DNA from: Fen-1258 sp964441505
GTDB lineage: Bacteria; Bacteroidota; Ignavibacteria; Ignavibacteriales; Melioribacteraceae
DNA length: 64,000 bases
Direction: 5' to 3'
Assembly: GCA_964441505.1 (NCBI GenBank)
Contig: CAYTUV010000011.1
Coordinates: 36,419 to 100,418, forward strand
The position numbers and the translations under genes were made by a program. The notes beneath the pieces are model-generated. The model made no database searches and was not told the DNA's origin. It was given only the letters and a program-made list of their open reading frames with translations. Positions 53,121-63,043 of the stretch are shown here, piece after piece; the stretch's first letter is position 1, and every line of letters starts with the position of its first letter.

Positions 53121-55928
53121 ATGGCTAAAGCAGCAAAAAAATATGTTTACTATTTCGGCGGCAAACGTGCAGATGGACACGCTACAATGAAAGAATTGCT
53201 CGGTGGTAAAGGCGCAAACCTTGCCGAGATGATCAATATCGGATTACCGGTTCCAGCCGGTTTTACTATTACGACTGAGGTCTGTACAGCATATTACAAG
53301 AACAATAGAAAATATCCTAAAGAAGTTGAAGCTCAGGTTAAAGCGGCTCTTGCAAAGACCGAGAAAGAGATGGGCGCTAAGTTCGGCGACAAAGTTAATC
53401 CCCTCTTAGTTTCTGTTCGTTCAGGCGCCCGCGCATCCATGCCCGGTATGATGGAAACAATTCTAAACGTTGGTTTGAATAATCAAACACGCGAAGCATT
53501 GATTGCAAAGACAGGCAACCCGCGTTTCGTTTATGATTCACACCGCCGTTTAATCCAAATGTATTCAGACGTTGTTATGGAAAAAGCTGCCGGTATCGAA
53601 CCTGAAGAAGGAAAAGGAGTTCGCCATCAATTAGAGAAAGAACTTCACAACATGAAAGAATCACGCAGTGCTAAGAACGATACAGATTTATCATCCGAAG
53701 ATTTGAAAGAATTGATCGAGATATACAAAGCAAAAGTTCAGGAAGTTTTGGGTAAACCTTTTCCTGAAGATCCGATGGCTCAACTCTGGGGCGCTGTATC
53801 GGCAGTATTTCAGAGCTGGATGGGAAAACGCGCATGCTCTTACAGAAGAATCGAAAACATTCCCGATGAATGGGGCACTGCAGTAAATGTTCAATCAATG
53901 GTATTTGGAAACATGGGCGATACATCAGCAACAGGTGTTGCGTTTACACGTAACCCCGCTACCGGTGAGAATTATTTCTACGGCGAATGGTTACCAAATG
54001 CACAAGGTGAAGATGTTGTTGCCGGTATTAGAACTCCAAACCCAATTAATGAAGTTGGAAAGAGCGAGCACACTGCTCATCTTCCATCACTTGAAACAGC
54101 AATGGTCCCGGCTTACAAACAGCTTCATGCAATTCAGCGCTCACTCGAAAAACATTATCATGATATGCTTGATATAGAGTTTACAATTCAGGAAGGCAAA
54201 CTTTATATGCTTCAGTGCCGTGTCGGAAAAAGAAACGGTCCTGCTGCTGTTAAAATGGCTCTTGATATGTTCAGAGAAAAAATAATTACCAAAGAAGAAG
54301 CAGTAATGCGAGTTCAACCTTCACAGTTAGATGAACTTCTTCATCCAATCATTGATCCTAAAGTTGAACTTACCTCGACTGTAATAGTAAAAGGATTACC
54401 TGCCGGTCCCGGAGGTGCTTCCGGTCAAGTTGTATTTTCTGCAAACGATGCAGTTGCATGGGCTAAACAAGGTAAGAGAGTAATTCTAGTCCGTGAAGAA
54501 ACAAATCCGGAAGACATCGAAGGAATGCGTGCCGCTCAAGCTATCTTAACAGGGCGTGGCGGAATGACATCGCATGCGGCACTTGTGGCTCGTGGCTGGG
54601 GCAAATGTTGTATCGTTGGTGCCGGCTCGGTAAAGATAAATTATCAAGAAAAGTATTTTACCGTTGGCGATGTGACCGTTCGTGAAGGTGAATGGCTTAC
54701 ATTGAACGGATCGAAAGGAAGCGTTTATCTTGGTGAACTTCCTATGATTAAAGCCGCCGAAGAAAATCCAGACTTCCAAGCATTCATGAAGATTTGTGAT
54801 GCGGTAAGAAAATTAAAAGTAAGAACAAACGCAGACACACCTGAAGACGCAGCACGAGCACGTGCATTCGGTGCCGAAGGAATCGGATTGTTCAGAACAG
54901 AGCATATGTTCTACGGAAAACATTCCGAAGAACCACTGTTCAAACTCCGCAAGATGATCCACTCAAACACAGAAGCTGAAAGAAGAAGCGCTCTGGATGA
55001 ACTCTTTCCGCATGTTAAATATGATATAAAAGGAACTCTTGAGGCAATGGACGGATATCCTGTTACATTCAGAACACTCGATCCGCCTCTTCATGAATTC
55101 GTTCCAACCAGAATGGAAGAGAGAGAAAAATTAGCGCAGAGTTTGGGAATATCTTTAGAAGAATTAAATAAACGCGCAGATGCATTGCATGAGAACAATC
55201 CGATGATGGGACACCGCGGTGTTCGTCTTGGTATTACATTTCCTGAAATCACGGAGATGCAGGTTCGTGCAATATTCGAAGCAACTGCAGAGTTGTTAGC
55301 AGAAGGTAAAAAACCTTTCCCGGAAATAATGATTCCCGTTACATGTGATGTTAATGAAATCAAACATCAGTACGTCATCGTAAATAGAATTCATGATGAA
55401 GTGTGTGCGAAATTCGGATTGAAGAAAATTCCACACTTGACCGGTACAATGATTGAAATTCCTCGTGCATGTTTAACAGCCGATAAGATTGCTGAAGTTG
55501 CGCAATTCTTCTCATTCGGAACAAACGATTTGACCCAAATGGGATTTGGATTTTCTCGTGATGATATCGGTGGATTCTTACCTGAATATCTAGAACAAAA
55601 AATTCTTCCGGTTGATCCGTTCCAAACAATTGATCAAGAAGCAATTGGTAAATTGATGAAGATGGCTGTTGAAGGTGGACGATCTACAAGGCCTGATCTT
55701 AAAATTGGTATTTGCGGAGAGCATGGCGGCGAACCAAAATCAGTTGAGTTCTGCCACAAGATTGGTTTGAACTATGTTAGCTGTTCACCATTCCGTGTTC
55801 CTATTGCAAGACTGGCTGCTGCGCATGCAGTCGTAAAGGAAATGCAATCGGCAAAATCTGCTGCAAAGAAAGCTGTTAAAAAAGTTCAGACAAAAAAAGT
55901 AATTAAGAAAGTATCAAAGAAGAAGTAA
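53121..55928 (+). CDS. ppdK: Pyruvate, phosphate dikinase
   Basis: This 935-residue enzyme interconverts pyruvate + ATP + Pi and PEP + AMP + PPi. The N-terminal ATP-binding domain has LGGKGANLAEMINIGLPVPA and SVRSGARASMPGMMETILN. The phosphohistidine swivel domain has GRGGMTSHAALVARGWGKCC (His near 484), and the C-terminal PEP barrel has GIGLFRTEHMF, NPMMGHRGVRLG and GICGEHGG. The usual length is ~875-890. The extra ~35 C-terminal residues form a Lys/Ala-rich tail (KSAAKKAVKKVQTKK and on) that may bind acidic polymers. GGAGGA precedes the ATG. In this window it could feed PEP to the PEPC-like fusion protein. Confidence 0.96.
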   Translation: MAKAAKKYVYYFGGKRADGHATMKELLGGKGANLAEMINIGLPVPAGFTITTEVCTAYYKNNRKYPKEVEAQVKAALAKTEKEMGAKFGDKVNPLLVSVRSGARASMPGMMETILNVGLNNQTREALIAKTGNPRFVYDSHRRLIQMYSDVVMEKAAGIEPEEGKGVRHQLEKELHNMKESRSAKNDTDLSSEDLKELIEIYKAKVQEVLGKPFPEDPMAQLWGAVSAVFQSWMGKRACSYRRIENIPDEWGTAVNVQSMVFGNMGDTSATGVAFTRNPATGENYFYGEWLPNAQGEDVVAGIRTPNPINEVGKSEHTAHLPSLETAMVPAYKQLHAIQRSLEKHYHDMLDIEFTIQEGKLYMLQCRVGKRNGPAAVKMALDMFREKIITKEEAVMRVQPSQLDELLHPIIDPKVELTSTVIVKGLPAGPGGASGQVVFSANDAVAWAKQGKRVILVREETNPEDIEGMRAAQAILTGRGGMTSHAALVARGWGKCCIVGAGSVKINYQEKYFTVGDVTVREGEWLTLNGSKGSVYLGELPMIKAAEENPDFQAFMKICDAVRKLKVRTNADTPEDAARARAFGAEGIGLFRTEHMFYGKHSEEPLFKLRKMIHSNTEAERRSALDELFPHVKYDIKGTLEAMDGYPVTFRTLDPPLHEFVPTRMEEREKLAQSLGISLEELNKRADALHENNPMMGHRGVRLGITFPEITEMQVRAIFEATAELLAEGKKPFPEIMIPVTCDVNEIKHQYVIVNRIHDEVCAKFGLKKIPHLTGTMIEIPRACLTADKIAEVAQFFSFGTNDLTQMGFGFSRDDIGGFLPEYLEQKILPVDPFQTIDQEAIGKLMKMAVEGGRSTRPDLKIGICGEHGGEPKSVEFCHKIGLNYVSCSPFRVPIARLAAAHAVVKEMQSAKSAAKKAVKKVQTKKVIKKVSKKK

Positions 55929-55953
55929 AAAATAATTCTGATTGCGATGCGAT

Positions 55954-55981
55954 GAAGAGTCTCTAAATCACGAGACTCTTC
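55954..55981 (+). terminator. Hairpin after ppdK without a T-tract
   Basis: GAAGAGTCTC, loop TAAATCAC, GAGACTCTTC is a perfect 10-bp stem, with weaker GCGA/TCGC pairs further out. No T-run follows, so it may be a transcript-end stabiliser or a weak terminator ahead of queA. Confidence 0.5.
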
Positions 55982-56013
55982 CCGTCGCTCAGAGTTTAAA
56001 AAGAGGAGAATAA

Positions 56014-57051
56014 ATGAAGTTATCAGAGTTCCAATATACTTTACCTAAAACGGCTATCGCAAAAAATCCAGTCTCTCCGCGCGATAAAGCAAAGATGATG
56101 GTATTAAACCGTGCAACCGGCGAGATTGAGCAGCACAAATTTTCTGATGTTATTGACTACATGCAAAAAGGTGATGTTGTTGTAGTCAATCAAACAAAAG
56201 TAATGCAGGCGCGTTTATTCGGAAAGAAAGAACGGACAAACGCAAAAATTGAGGTTTTCGTTCTTCGTGAATTGAACAAAGAAGAAAATATATGGGACGT
56301 TATTGTAGATCCTGCCCGTAAAGTCAGAATCGGCAATAGAATTTATTTTAACGATAAACTCTGGTGCGAAGTAATCGACAACACAACCTCCCGCGGCAGA
56401 ACAGTTCGTTTCAATGAAGATGCTGGGGATATTTTTAAGGCAATTGAAAAAATCGGTCACACTCCTCTTCCTCCATATATAAAACGCGAGGCCGTTGCCT
56501 CAGACAAAGAAGATTATCAAACAATTTTTGCCGAGATAGATGGTTCTGTTGCAGCTCCCACTGCCGGTTTGCACTTTACTCCTTCATTGGTTAAAAAAGC
56601 TGAGAAGCTCGGGGTTAAGTTCGTACCAGTTATTCTTCACATAGGTCTTGGAACATTCAGACCGGTTGAAGTAGAAGATTTGACGAAACACAGAATGGAT
56701 TCGGAATATTTTGAAATTCCCGAAGAGACGGCAAAAGTTATTAACAAGGCGCTCGAAGAAAAGAAGAATATTTTTGTGGTAGGAACAAGTACCTGTCGCG
56801 CCCTTGAAAGCAGTGTAACTGCAGATGGATTTGCGAAACCGAATTCCGGCTGGACAGATAAATTCATCTTCCCGGCTTATGATTTCAAAGTAACAAAAAA
56901 ATTGATCACAAATTTCCATCAGCCGGAATCAACTTTAATGATGCTTGCTGCTGCGTTTGGCGGATTCGATTTTATTATGAAATCATACAAGAAAGCACTG
57001 AAGGACGGTTATCGCTTCTTAAGTTACGGTGATGCGATGTTGATTATTTAA
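56014..57051 (+). CDS. queA: S-adenosylmethionine:tRNA ribosyltransferase-isomerase
   Basis: This 345-residue enzyme makes epoxyqueuosine in tRNA from SAM. MKLSEFQYTLPKTAIAKNP opens the protein. SPRDKAKMMVLNRATGEIEQ, VVVNQTKVMQARLFGKK, TPLPPYIKR, AAPTAGLHFTP and NFHQPESTLMMLAAAFGG are family motifs, all intact, and the length is typical. AGGAG lies 6 bases before the ATG. No other queuosine genes are in the window. Confidence 0.96.
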   Translation: MKLSEFQYTLPKTAIAKNPVSPRDKAKMMVLNRATGEIEQHKFSDVIDYMQKGDVVVVNQTKVMQARLFGKKERTNAKIEVFVLRELNKEENIWDVIVDPARKVRIGNRIYFNDKLWCEVIDNTTSRGRTVRFNEDAGDIFKAIEKIGHTPLPPYIKREAVASDKEDYQTIFAEIDGSVAAPTAGLHFTPSLVKKAEKLGVKFVPVILHIGLGTFRPVEVEDLTKHRMDSEYFEIPEETAKVINKALEEKKNIFVVGTSTCRALESSVTADGFAKPNSGWTDKFIFPAYDFKVTKKLITNFHQPESTLMMLAAAFGGFDFIMKSYKKALKDGYRFLSYGDAMLII

Positions 57052-57118
57052 GGGCTGAATTACAAATCTATAATTCTGGATTGGTCATTATCGATTCAAA
57101 GGAAATGGAAATCGGTTT

Positions 57119-57799
57119 TTGAAAATATTTACTATAATACCATCAGGGGGAACCGGGAAGCGGGTAAACTCATCTTTGCCGAAACAGTATATTAAATTCA
57201 ACGGTAAAGAATTGATTGCTTACACTCTGGAGGTTTTTCAGAATTGTGAATTGATCGACGAGATTGTAATCTCTGCTCAAATGGATTATCTGGAATTAGT
57301 TAAAGAGATAAGAGAAAAATATTCTTTTACAAAACTTAAAAGTATTGTTGAAGGGGGCGAAGAACGGCAGAATTCTGTCTTCAACGCTCTTCAATCTCTT
57401 AATGCTTCTGATGATGATTTGATTGTTGTCCACGATGCGGTACGTCCGCTCCTTCCGCAAGAAGTTCTCCTTAACGCAATCGCTGTTGCAAAACAATCAG
57501 GCAGTGCGGTAGTGGCAATTAAGGCAAAGGACACTTTGATTCAGGGGAACGATTCCGTCATCTCCTATGTTAATCGAAAAGAATATTACTACGTTCAAAC
57601 TCCACAAGTATTTAAGTATAAAATCCTTCTTGAAGCAATGAAAAATGCGGAAAAAGAGAAATTCACCGGTACCGATGAATCGATGCTGGTTCACAGAATG
57701 GGAAATGAAATTAAAATTGTCGATGGCTCATCATTAAATTTCAAGATTACAAACACAGACGATATTAAACTTTTTCAGATTATTACCGAACATAATTGA
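57119..57799 (+). CDS. ispD: 2-C-methyl-D-erythritol 4-phosphate cytidylyltransferase
   Basis: This 226-residue MEP-pathway enzyme makes CDP-methylerythritol for isoprenoids. The CTP-binding motif is IIPSGGTGKRVNSSLPKQYI at residues 6-25; Ser-Gly-Gly replaces the more common AAGxG. VEGGEERQNSVFNAL, VVHDAVRPLLP, YYVQTPQVFK and TGTDESMLV are present. The start codon is TTG at 57119, with GGAAATGG upstream as a weak ribosome site. Confidence 0.93.
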   Translation: MKIFTIIPSGGTGKRVNSSLPKQYIKFNGKELIAYTLEVFQNCELIDEIVISAQMDYLELVKEIREKYSFTKLKSIVEGGEERQNSVFNALQSLNASDDDLIVVHDAVRPLLPQEVLLNAIAVAKQSGSAVVAIKAKDTLIQGNDSVISYVNRKEYYYVQTPQVFKYKILLEAMKNAEKEKFTGTDESMLVHRMGNEIKIVDGSSLNFKITNTDDIKLFQIITEHN

Positions 57800-57867
57800 G
57801 TTAAAAGAGTAGCTTGTTTATAAAATACTTTTTCTCTAAGTTTCATCAACATTTTGTTGGATAGCAC

Positions 57868-58539
57868 ATGTTAAATCTCATTTTTGTAGTTATACTTTCA
57901 TATTTAGCCGGATCAATTCCGACCAGTATAATTACCAGTAGACTCGTTCGCGGGATAGATATAAGAGAACACGGCAGCGGTAACGCCGGAGGATCAAACG
58001 TATTCAGAGTTCTCGGCTGGAAGTATGGAATTCTAGTAATTCTCCTTGATGCTTTAAAGGGTGCCTTGGCAGTTATTGTTGTTGCTCGTTTATATTTAGA
58101 TAGTTTCCCTTTTTCAAATATTACTCCATTTGATGATTTCACTCTTGTCCAGATTATATGCGGAGTCACGGCCGTGATAGGTCACATATGGACTGTCTTT
58201 GCCGGATTTCGTGGCGGTAAGGGAATTGCTACCGGTCTTGGCGTTTTAATTATGATTGTTACTATAGACATGGCTTTGGCACTCGGTATCTTCTTTCTTG
58301 TTGTAACTTTCTCGCGTTACATTTCTCTTGGTTCGATCGCGGCAGCAGTTGCCGTTCCACTAATTCTCATCGTTAGAGAAAATATTTTCGGTATAGATAT
58401 ACAGGGATATCATACCGTACTTCCCTTCACAATAGCACTTGCTCTTTTAGTGATATACACTCACCGGAAGAATATCGACCGGATATTCAAAGGCAGTGAA
58501 AGCAAAGTATCATTCGTAAAAAGAAATCGGTATAAATGA
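57868..58539 (+). CDS. plsY: Acyl-phosphate:glycerol-3-phosphate acyltransferase
   Basis: This 223-residue integral membrane enzyme makes lysophosphatidic acid. Motif 1 is LAGSIPTSIITSRLVRGIDI, then GSGNAGGSNVFRVLGWKYG (G3P loop) and GHIWTVFAGFRGGKGIATGLG (acyl-phosphate loop). Five to six membrane helices are apparent. The C-terminus is basic. Its end overlaps gpsA by 4 bases (ATGA), pairing G3P supply with its acylation. Confidence 0.95.
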   Translation: MLNLIFVVILSYLAGSIPTSIITSRLVRGIDIREHGSGNAGGSNVFRVLGWKYGILVILLDALKGALAVIVVARLYLDSFPFSNITPFDDFTLVQIICGVTAVIGHIWTVFAGFRGGKGIATGLGVLIMIVTIDMALALGIFFLVVTFSRYISLGSIAAAVAVPLILIVRENIFGIDIQGYHTVLPFTIALALLVIYTHRKNIDRIFKGSESKVSFVKRNRYK

Positions 58540-59537
58540 AAATTTCTGTTCTCGGCGCCGGCGGCTGGGGAACAACCTTAGCCATACTTCTCCATTACAA
58601 TGGACACGAAGTTACACTCTGGGAATACAAACGAAGTTACGCAAAAACGCTCAGTCGTTCACGCGAGAATAAATATCTTCTCCCAGGAATTAAAATTCCT
58701 AAAGAGATAAACATCACTCATTCCCTGTCGGAGAGTTGTGAGAACAAGCATATGATTGTTCTTGCTGTCCCGTCTCAATTTATACGTAGTGTTTTAAAGG
58801 AGATGAAGCGTTACGATTTTCACGATACAATCTTTGTAAGTGTTGCTAAAGGAATTGAGAAAGATACACTACTCACGGTTTCACAAATTATCAAAGATGA
58901 ATTAAAAAATTTGTCCAATACCAATATTGGTGTGCTCTCTGGTCCCAGCCACGCAGAAGAAGTAGCTAAAAAAATTCCAACTGCAGTTGTTGCAGCTTCT
59001 CGCGATCCTTTTACAGCAAAACAAATCCAGTCGGCGTTTATCACTTCTTATTTTCGTGTTTATTCAACTACAGACATGCTTGGCGTTGAATATGGCGGTG
59101 CGCTCAAAAATGTTATTGCAATTGGTGCCGGTATTATAGACGGTGCAAAGTTTGGCGATAATACAAAAGCGGCCATCATGACACGCGGTATAGCAGAAAT
59201 CTCTCGTCTCGGAATTGCTCTCGGAGCCAAACCCGAAACTTTCTCCGGTCTTTCGGGCATGGGTGATTTAATTGTAACATGTATGAGTAAACATAGCCGT
59301 AATAGATTTGTTGGTGAACAACTTGGCAGAGGAAAAAAACTAAAAGACATTTTGAAAAAAATGCAGATGGTTGCCGAAGGCGTTGAAACTTGCCGGTCGG
59401 TACATCAGCTTTCTCTGAAACATAAGATTGAAACACCAATAGCAAAAGCAGTGTACTCAATTTTATTCGAAGAGAAAGATCCTACCAAAGCAACATACGA
59501 ATTGATGACACGCGATATGAAGGCGGAAAAAGAGTAA
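58536..59537 (+). CDS. gpsA: Glycerol-3-phosphate dehydrogenase [NAD(P)+]
   Basis: This 333-residue enzyme reduces dihydroxyacetone phosphate to sn-glycerol 3-phosphate for phospholipids. The NAD(P) motif is VLGAGGWGTTLAILLHYNGH at residues 4-23. SGPSHAEEVAKKIPTAVVAA, the catalytic-lysine region GGALKNVIAIGAGIIDGAKF, and SGMGDLIVTCMSKHSRNR follow. Length is normal. The ATG overlaps the plsY stop. Confidence 0.96.
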   Translation: MKISVLGAGGWGTTLAILLHYNGHEVTLWEYKRSYAKTLSRSRENKYLLPGIKIPKEINITHSLSESCENKHMIVLAVPSQFIRSVLKEMKRYDFHDTIFVSVAKGIEKDTLLTVSQIIKDELKNLSNTNIGVLSGPSHAEEVAKKIPTAVVAASRDPFTAKQIQSAFITSYFRVYSTTDMLGVEYGGALKNVIAIGAGIIDGAKFGDNTKAAIMTRGIAEISRLGIALGAKPETFSGLSGMGDLIVTCMSKHSRNRFVGEQLGRGKKLKDILKKMQMVAEGVETCRSVHQLSLKHKIETPIAKAVYSILFEEKDPTKATYELMTRDMKAEKE

Positions 59538-59602
59538 ATAACTTCTCACCTTCCCTTTTTTTATTTATATTTCTTTCCATACAAAACAAACTCAATTAAT
59601 TC

Positions 59603-61780
59603 ATGCCCGAAAATCTCTTAATGTCGGTTCAGTACTTAAAATCGGTCGGACCAAAACGGGCTGAGTCATTTTCTAAAATTGGTATTAATACCATTCAGGA
59701 TCTGCTTTTCTACTTCCCTTCCCGCTATTTAGACCGTTCTACAATATTGAACAGCGTTAAAGTCATGCAGCTTGTTGTGAATGGTTATCAGGGCGAGGTT
59801 ACGATAATTGGAGAAGTAGTTGAGTCGGAAGTTCATTACTATAATAGAAAGCAAGTCTTCAAAGTTCGTATGAAAGACCGGGCGGGATTCTTCGATTGCG
59901 TCTGGTTTCAAGGTGCTAAATTTTTTAAAGATGTTTTCAAAACGGGCGATCATTTTGCAATATCTGCCAAACCCGTATTAACTAAGTACGGTCATCTTCA
60001 ACTCGTCCATCCCGATTTTGACCGCTTCGCAGAAAATGAATCGAGAGATTTTTTGAATACCGGCAAAATAATTCCGTTCTACCGCGTGCAGAAAGAATTG
60101 CGCGAGTCGAACCTTGGTGATCTAAGTTTACGAAGAATCATCCATCAAGCTGTGGAAACATATTCATCCAAACTCGCTGAGTCACTTCCGGAATTCATCT
60201 TGAAGGAAAATAAGCTGCTTGGAATAATAGATACGGTAAGGAACATGCACTCTCCGGCAGAATACTCATCGCTCGGTTCCGCAAAACATCGGCTTAAGTT
60301 CGAGGAGTTGTTCTACTTTGAAAGTTTGGTAGCAATACGCAAGCAGTTGATCAAAAAGAAGAAGAAAAATTTTTCGTTTAAAGCAAAACCGGAACCTCTG
60401 AAGAAATTTTTGAAATCACTTCCGTTTGAATTAACCGGAGCTCAACTGAAGGTATTGAGCGAAATCAGAAAAGATTTGGAGAGCGATCACCCGATGAACC
60501 GTTTGCTTCAAGGCGATGTTGGAAGCGGTAAGACTATTGTTGCTCTGATAAGCATGCTGATCGTTGTCGAAAATAATTTTCAGGCTGTTCTGATGGCACC
60601 TACAGAAATTTTAGCAGACCAACATTACAAAAGAATTTCTGAATTGGTTGAACCTTTCGATTGGAAAGTTGACGAATTGATCGGCGGACAAAAAAAATCC
60701 GAGCGCAATAAAGTTTTAATGAACATCAAAGAGGGAAAAACAAATATCATCATCGGCACCCATGCATTGATCGAAGAAACAGTTGAGTTCCATAAACTAG
60801 GATTAGTTGTAATTGACGAGCAGCATCGCTTCGGAGTTTTGCAGCGTTCAACTCTTGTTCAGAAAGGATTACAAGCTGATGTTCTTATAATGACGGCTAC
60901 ACCAATTCCTCGGACCTTGACAATGACAATTTACGGTGATCTTGATGTATCAGTCATCGATCAGATGCCGAAGGATAGAAAACCAATCAAAACTATATTG
61001 CGCGGCGAGAAGAAACTTCCCGCGATTTATGAATTCATCCGTACAAAAGCTCAGGATGGTTATCAGACATTTTTAGTTTACCCTCTCGTGGAGGAATCAG
61101 AGAAAGTTGAATTGAAAGCGGCTCAATCTTACTTCGAGGAATTGAGTATCAATCAATTGAAAGATTTACGTCTTTGCTTGATTCACGGTAGAATGAACTG
61201 GCGTGAGAAAGAAAAAATAATGTTTGATTTCGCCGCCAAAGAATATGACGTACTCGTTTCGACCACGGTAATTGAGGTTGGAATCGATATCCCAGACGCG
61301 AACATCATAGTAATCAACGATGCCTTCCGGTTTGGTCTCTCACAGCTGCATCAGCTGCGGGGCAGAGTTGGAAGAAGCGAGAAGCAAGCATACTGCATTC
61401 TTGTAGCTAAAGATGAATTTGCAGTTAGATCCTCACAGTTCAACTTTAATTTCGATTATCTCTCTCCCGAACAGATAGAAAAGAATAAGTCACTTATTCG
61501 TCTCAACTCGATGGTAAAATACACAAGCGGATTTGATCTTTCCGAAATTGATATGAAACTGCGCGGTCCGGGAAATATTTTTGGAATTCAGCAGAGCGGA
61601 TTGCCGGAATTAAAATATGCGGACATCATAGAGGATACAGACATCTTGCTGGCTGCAAGAGAGACCGCTTTTAAAATAATTGAAAGTGATCCACAGCTTA
61701 CTAATCCGCTCAACTCGTTAGTTAAGAGTACGCTTCACAAAAATTATTATCAGCACATTCATCTCGCGCAGATAGCTTAG
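59603..61780 (+). CDS. recG: ATP-dependent DNA helicase RecG
   Basis: This 725-residue helicase remodels stalled replication forks and junctions. The N-terminal wedge/OB domain (about 60-180) follows LKSVGPKRAESFSKIGI. The helicase core has Walker A QGDVGSGKTIVALIS near residue 308, Walker B VVIDEQHRFGVLQR, TATPIPRTLTMTIYGD, and motif VI HQLRGRVGRSEKQAYCILV. The C-terminal TRG-like segment has SEIDMKLRGPGNIFGIQQSG. Length is close to the family norm (~690-730). Confidence 0.96.
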   Translation: MPENLLMSVQYLKSVGPKRAESFSKIGINTIQDLLFYFPSRYLDRSTILNSVKVMQLVVNGYQGEVTIIGEVVESEVHYYNRKQVFKVRMKDRAGFFDCVWFQGAKFFKDVFKTGDHFAISAKPVLTKYGHLQLVHPDFDRFAENESRDFLNTGKIIPFYRVQKELRESNLGDLSLRRIIHQAVETYSSKLAESLPEFILKENKLLGIIDTVRNMHSPAEYSSLGSAKHRLKFEELFYFESLVAIRKQLIKKKKKNFSFKAKPEPLKKFLKSLPFELTGAQLKVLSEIRKDLESDHPMNRLLQGDVGSGKTIVALISMLIVVENNFQAVLMAPTEILADQHYKRISELVEPFDWKVDELIGGQKKSERNKVLMNIKEGKTNIIIGTHALIEETVEFHKLGLVVIDEQHRFGVLQRSTLVQKGLQADVLIMTATPIPRTLTMTIYGDLDVSVIDQMPKDRKPIKTILRGEKKLPAIYEFIRTKAQDGYQTFLVYPLVEESEKVELKAAQSYFEELSINQLKDLRLCLIHGRMNWREKEKIMFDFAAKEYDVLVSTTVIEVGIDIPDANIIVINDAFRFGLSQLHQLRGRVGRSEKQAYCILVAKDEFAVRSSQFNFNFDYLSPEQIEKNKSLIRLNSMVKYTSGFDLSEIDMKLRGPGNIFGIQQSGLPELKYADIIEDTDILLAARETAFKIIESDPQLTNPLNSLVKSTLHKNYYQHIHLAQIA

Positions 61781-61889
61781 ATACCCGGAAATATTTTTTC
61801 TGATCGACTGTATCAGCACCACACCAAAATTTTCTTCATCACTACTCATGCCAAAAAAAATTTTGGAGAAAAATATTTTTAACAATTTG

Positions 61890-61919
61890 TTGCAAAAAAA
61901 AATTAATTCGTTATATTTC
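61890..61919 (+). promoter_or_regulatory. Probable Bacteroidota-type promoter for the ATP-grasp pair
   Basis: TTG (61890-61892), 19 bases, then TATATTTC (61912-61919), seven of eight matches to TAnnTTTG. An inverted repeat (CCAAAATTTT and AAAATTTTGG, ~61825-61867) lies upstream and may end recG transcription. Confidence 0.45.
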
Positions 61920-61930
61920 TGTTAGAAATT

Positions 61931-63043
61931 TTGGAAGGAAGCCATATTAGTTCTTATCTACCAAATAAAAAATTAAAAGTTGCTCTCACATATAATGTAA
62001 AACCGGAAGAAAATAATTCTTCCGACACAATACCTCTCTCTCTTCCCGAAAAATCAAAAGAAACTTTTCCCGAAGGGATGGATTTCCACAATGATACTTA
62101 TGCTGAGTGGGATACATTTGAGACAATCAATGCTTTGAAAGATGCTTTAGAACTTTTTCATGATGTTACGATGATCGAAGCAAACGAAAATGCATTTGAA
62201 AATTTTAAAAACACCCGGCCAGACATTGTTTTTAACGTAGCTGAATGTGCAAACGGAATGAGCAGAGAAGCGCAGATACCTGCAATGCTTGACATGCTTC
62301 AGATTCCTTACACAGGTTCCGATCCTCTGACACTCACAACATGTCTTGATAAAGCTCGCACAAAGGAAATTTTATCTTACCATAAAATTCCTACGGCAAA
62401 ATTTTTATTGGTTGAGTCTATCGGTGATCTTGTACTTTTCAATTTAGATTTCCCTGTGATGATTAAACCGGTGGCTGAAGGATCTAGCAAAGGAATTTTC
62501 AACTCATCACTCGTGAACAATTTTACAGAATTAACTGAACGATTAGCGGCAAATCTTGAGACTTATCAGCAACCGTTTTTAATTGAAGAGTTTTTACCCG
62601 GAAGGGAATTCACGGTTGCGATACTTGGCAACAACTCCGACACGGAGGTTTTGCCGATCGTTGAAATAAATCTGCATGAGCTTCCCAAGGAATTAGCTAA
62701 GATATACTCTTACGAAGCCAAATGGATAGCAGATACACGCGAGAATCCGCTGAATATTTTCAGCTGTCCCGCGAATGTGGACAAAACACTTTATAAGAAG
62801 ATCGAAGATCTTGCTCTTCAGACTTATAAAGTTCTGCGGTGCAGAGACTGGAGCCGTATTGATGTTAGACTTGATTCTGGCGGTGAACCGAATATTATTG
62901 AAGTGAATCCATTACCGGGAATACTGCCCGACCCGAAAGACAATTCATGTTTTCCGAAAGCAGCCCGGGTGCATGGTCTATCGTATCAGGAAATGATTAA
63001 CAAAGTTTTATTAACAGCAGCTAAAAGACACAATTTATTATGA
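61931..63043 (+). CDS. D-Ala-D-Ala ligase-like ATP-grasp protein, first of a tandem pair
   Basis: These 370 residues carry the ATP-grasp ligase fold: YTGSDPLTLTTCLDKARTKE, VMIKPVAEGSSKGIFNSS (ATP-binding lysine and glycine loop), EEFLPGREFTVAILG and IIEVNPLPGILPDP (Mg-binding Asn/Glu). The N-terminal domain (LFHDVTMIEAN, PDIVFNVAECANGMSREAQI) also matches Ddl enzymes. The start is doubtful. The TTG at 61931 has the purine-rich GGAAGGAAG inside the frame, so a downstream start such as ATT at 61946 is possible. It overlaps the next gene as ATGA. The substrate need not be D-alanine. Confidence 0.8.
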   Translation: MEGSHISSYLPNKKLKVALTYNVKPEENNSSDTIPLSLPEKSKETFPEGMDFHNDTYAEWDTFETINALKDALELFHDVTMIEANENAFENFKNTRPDIVFNVAECANGMSREAQIPAMLDMLQIPYTGSDPLTLTTCLDKARTKEILSYHKIPTAKFLLVESIGDLVLFNLDFPVMIKPVAEGSSKGIFNSSLVNNFTELTERLAANLETYQQPFLIEEFLPGREFTVAILGNNSDTEVLPIVEINLHELPKELAKIYSYEAKWIADTRENPLNIFSCPANVDKTLYKKIEDLALQTYKVLRCRDWSRIDVRLDSGGEPNIIEVNPLPGILPDPKDNSCFPKAARVHGLSYQEMINKVLLTAAKRHNLL

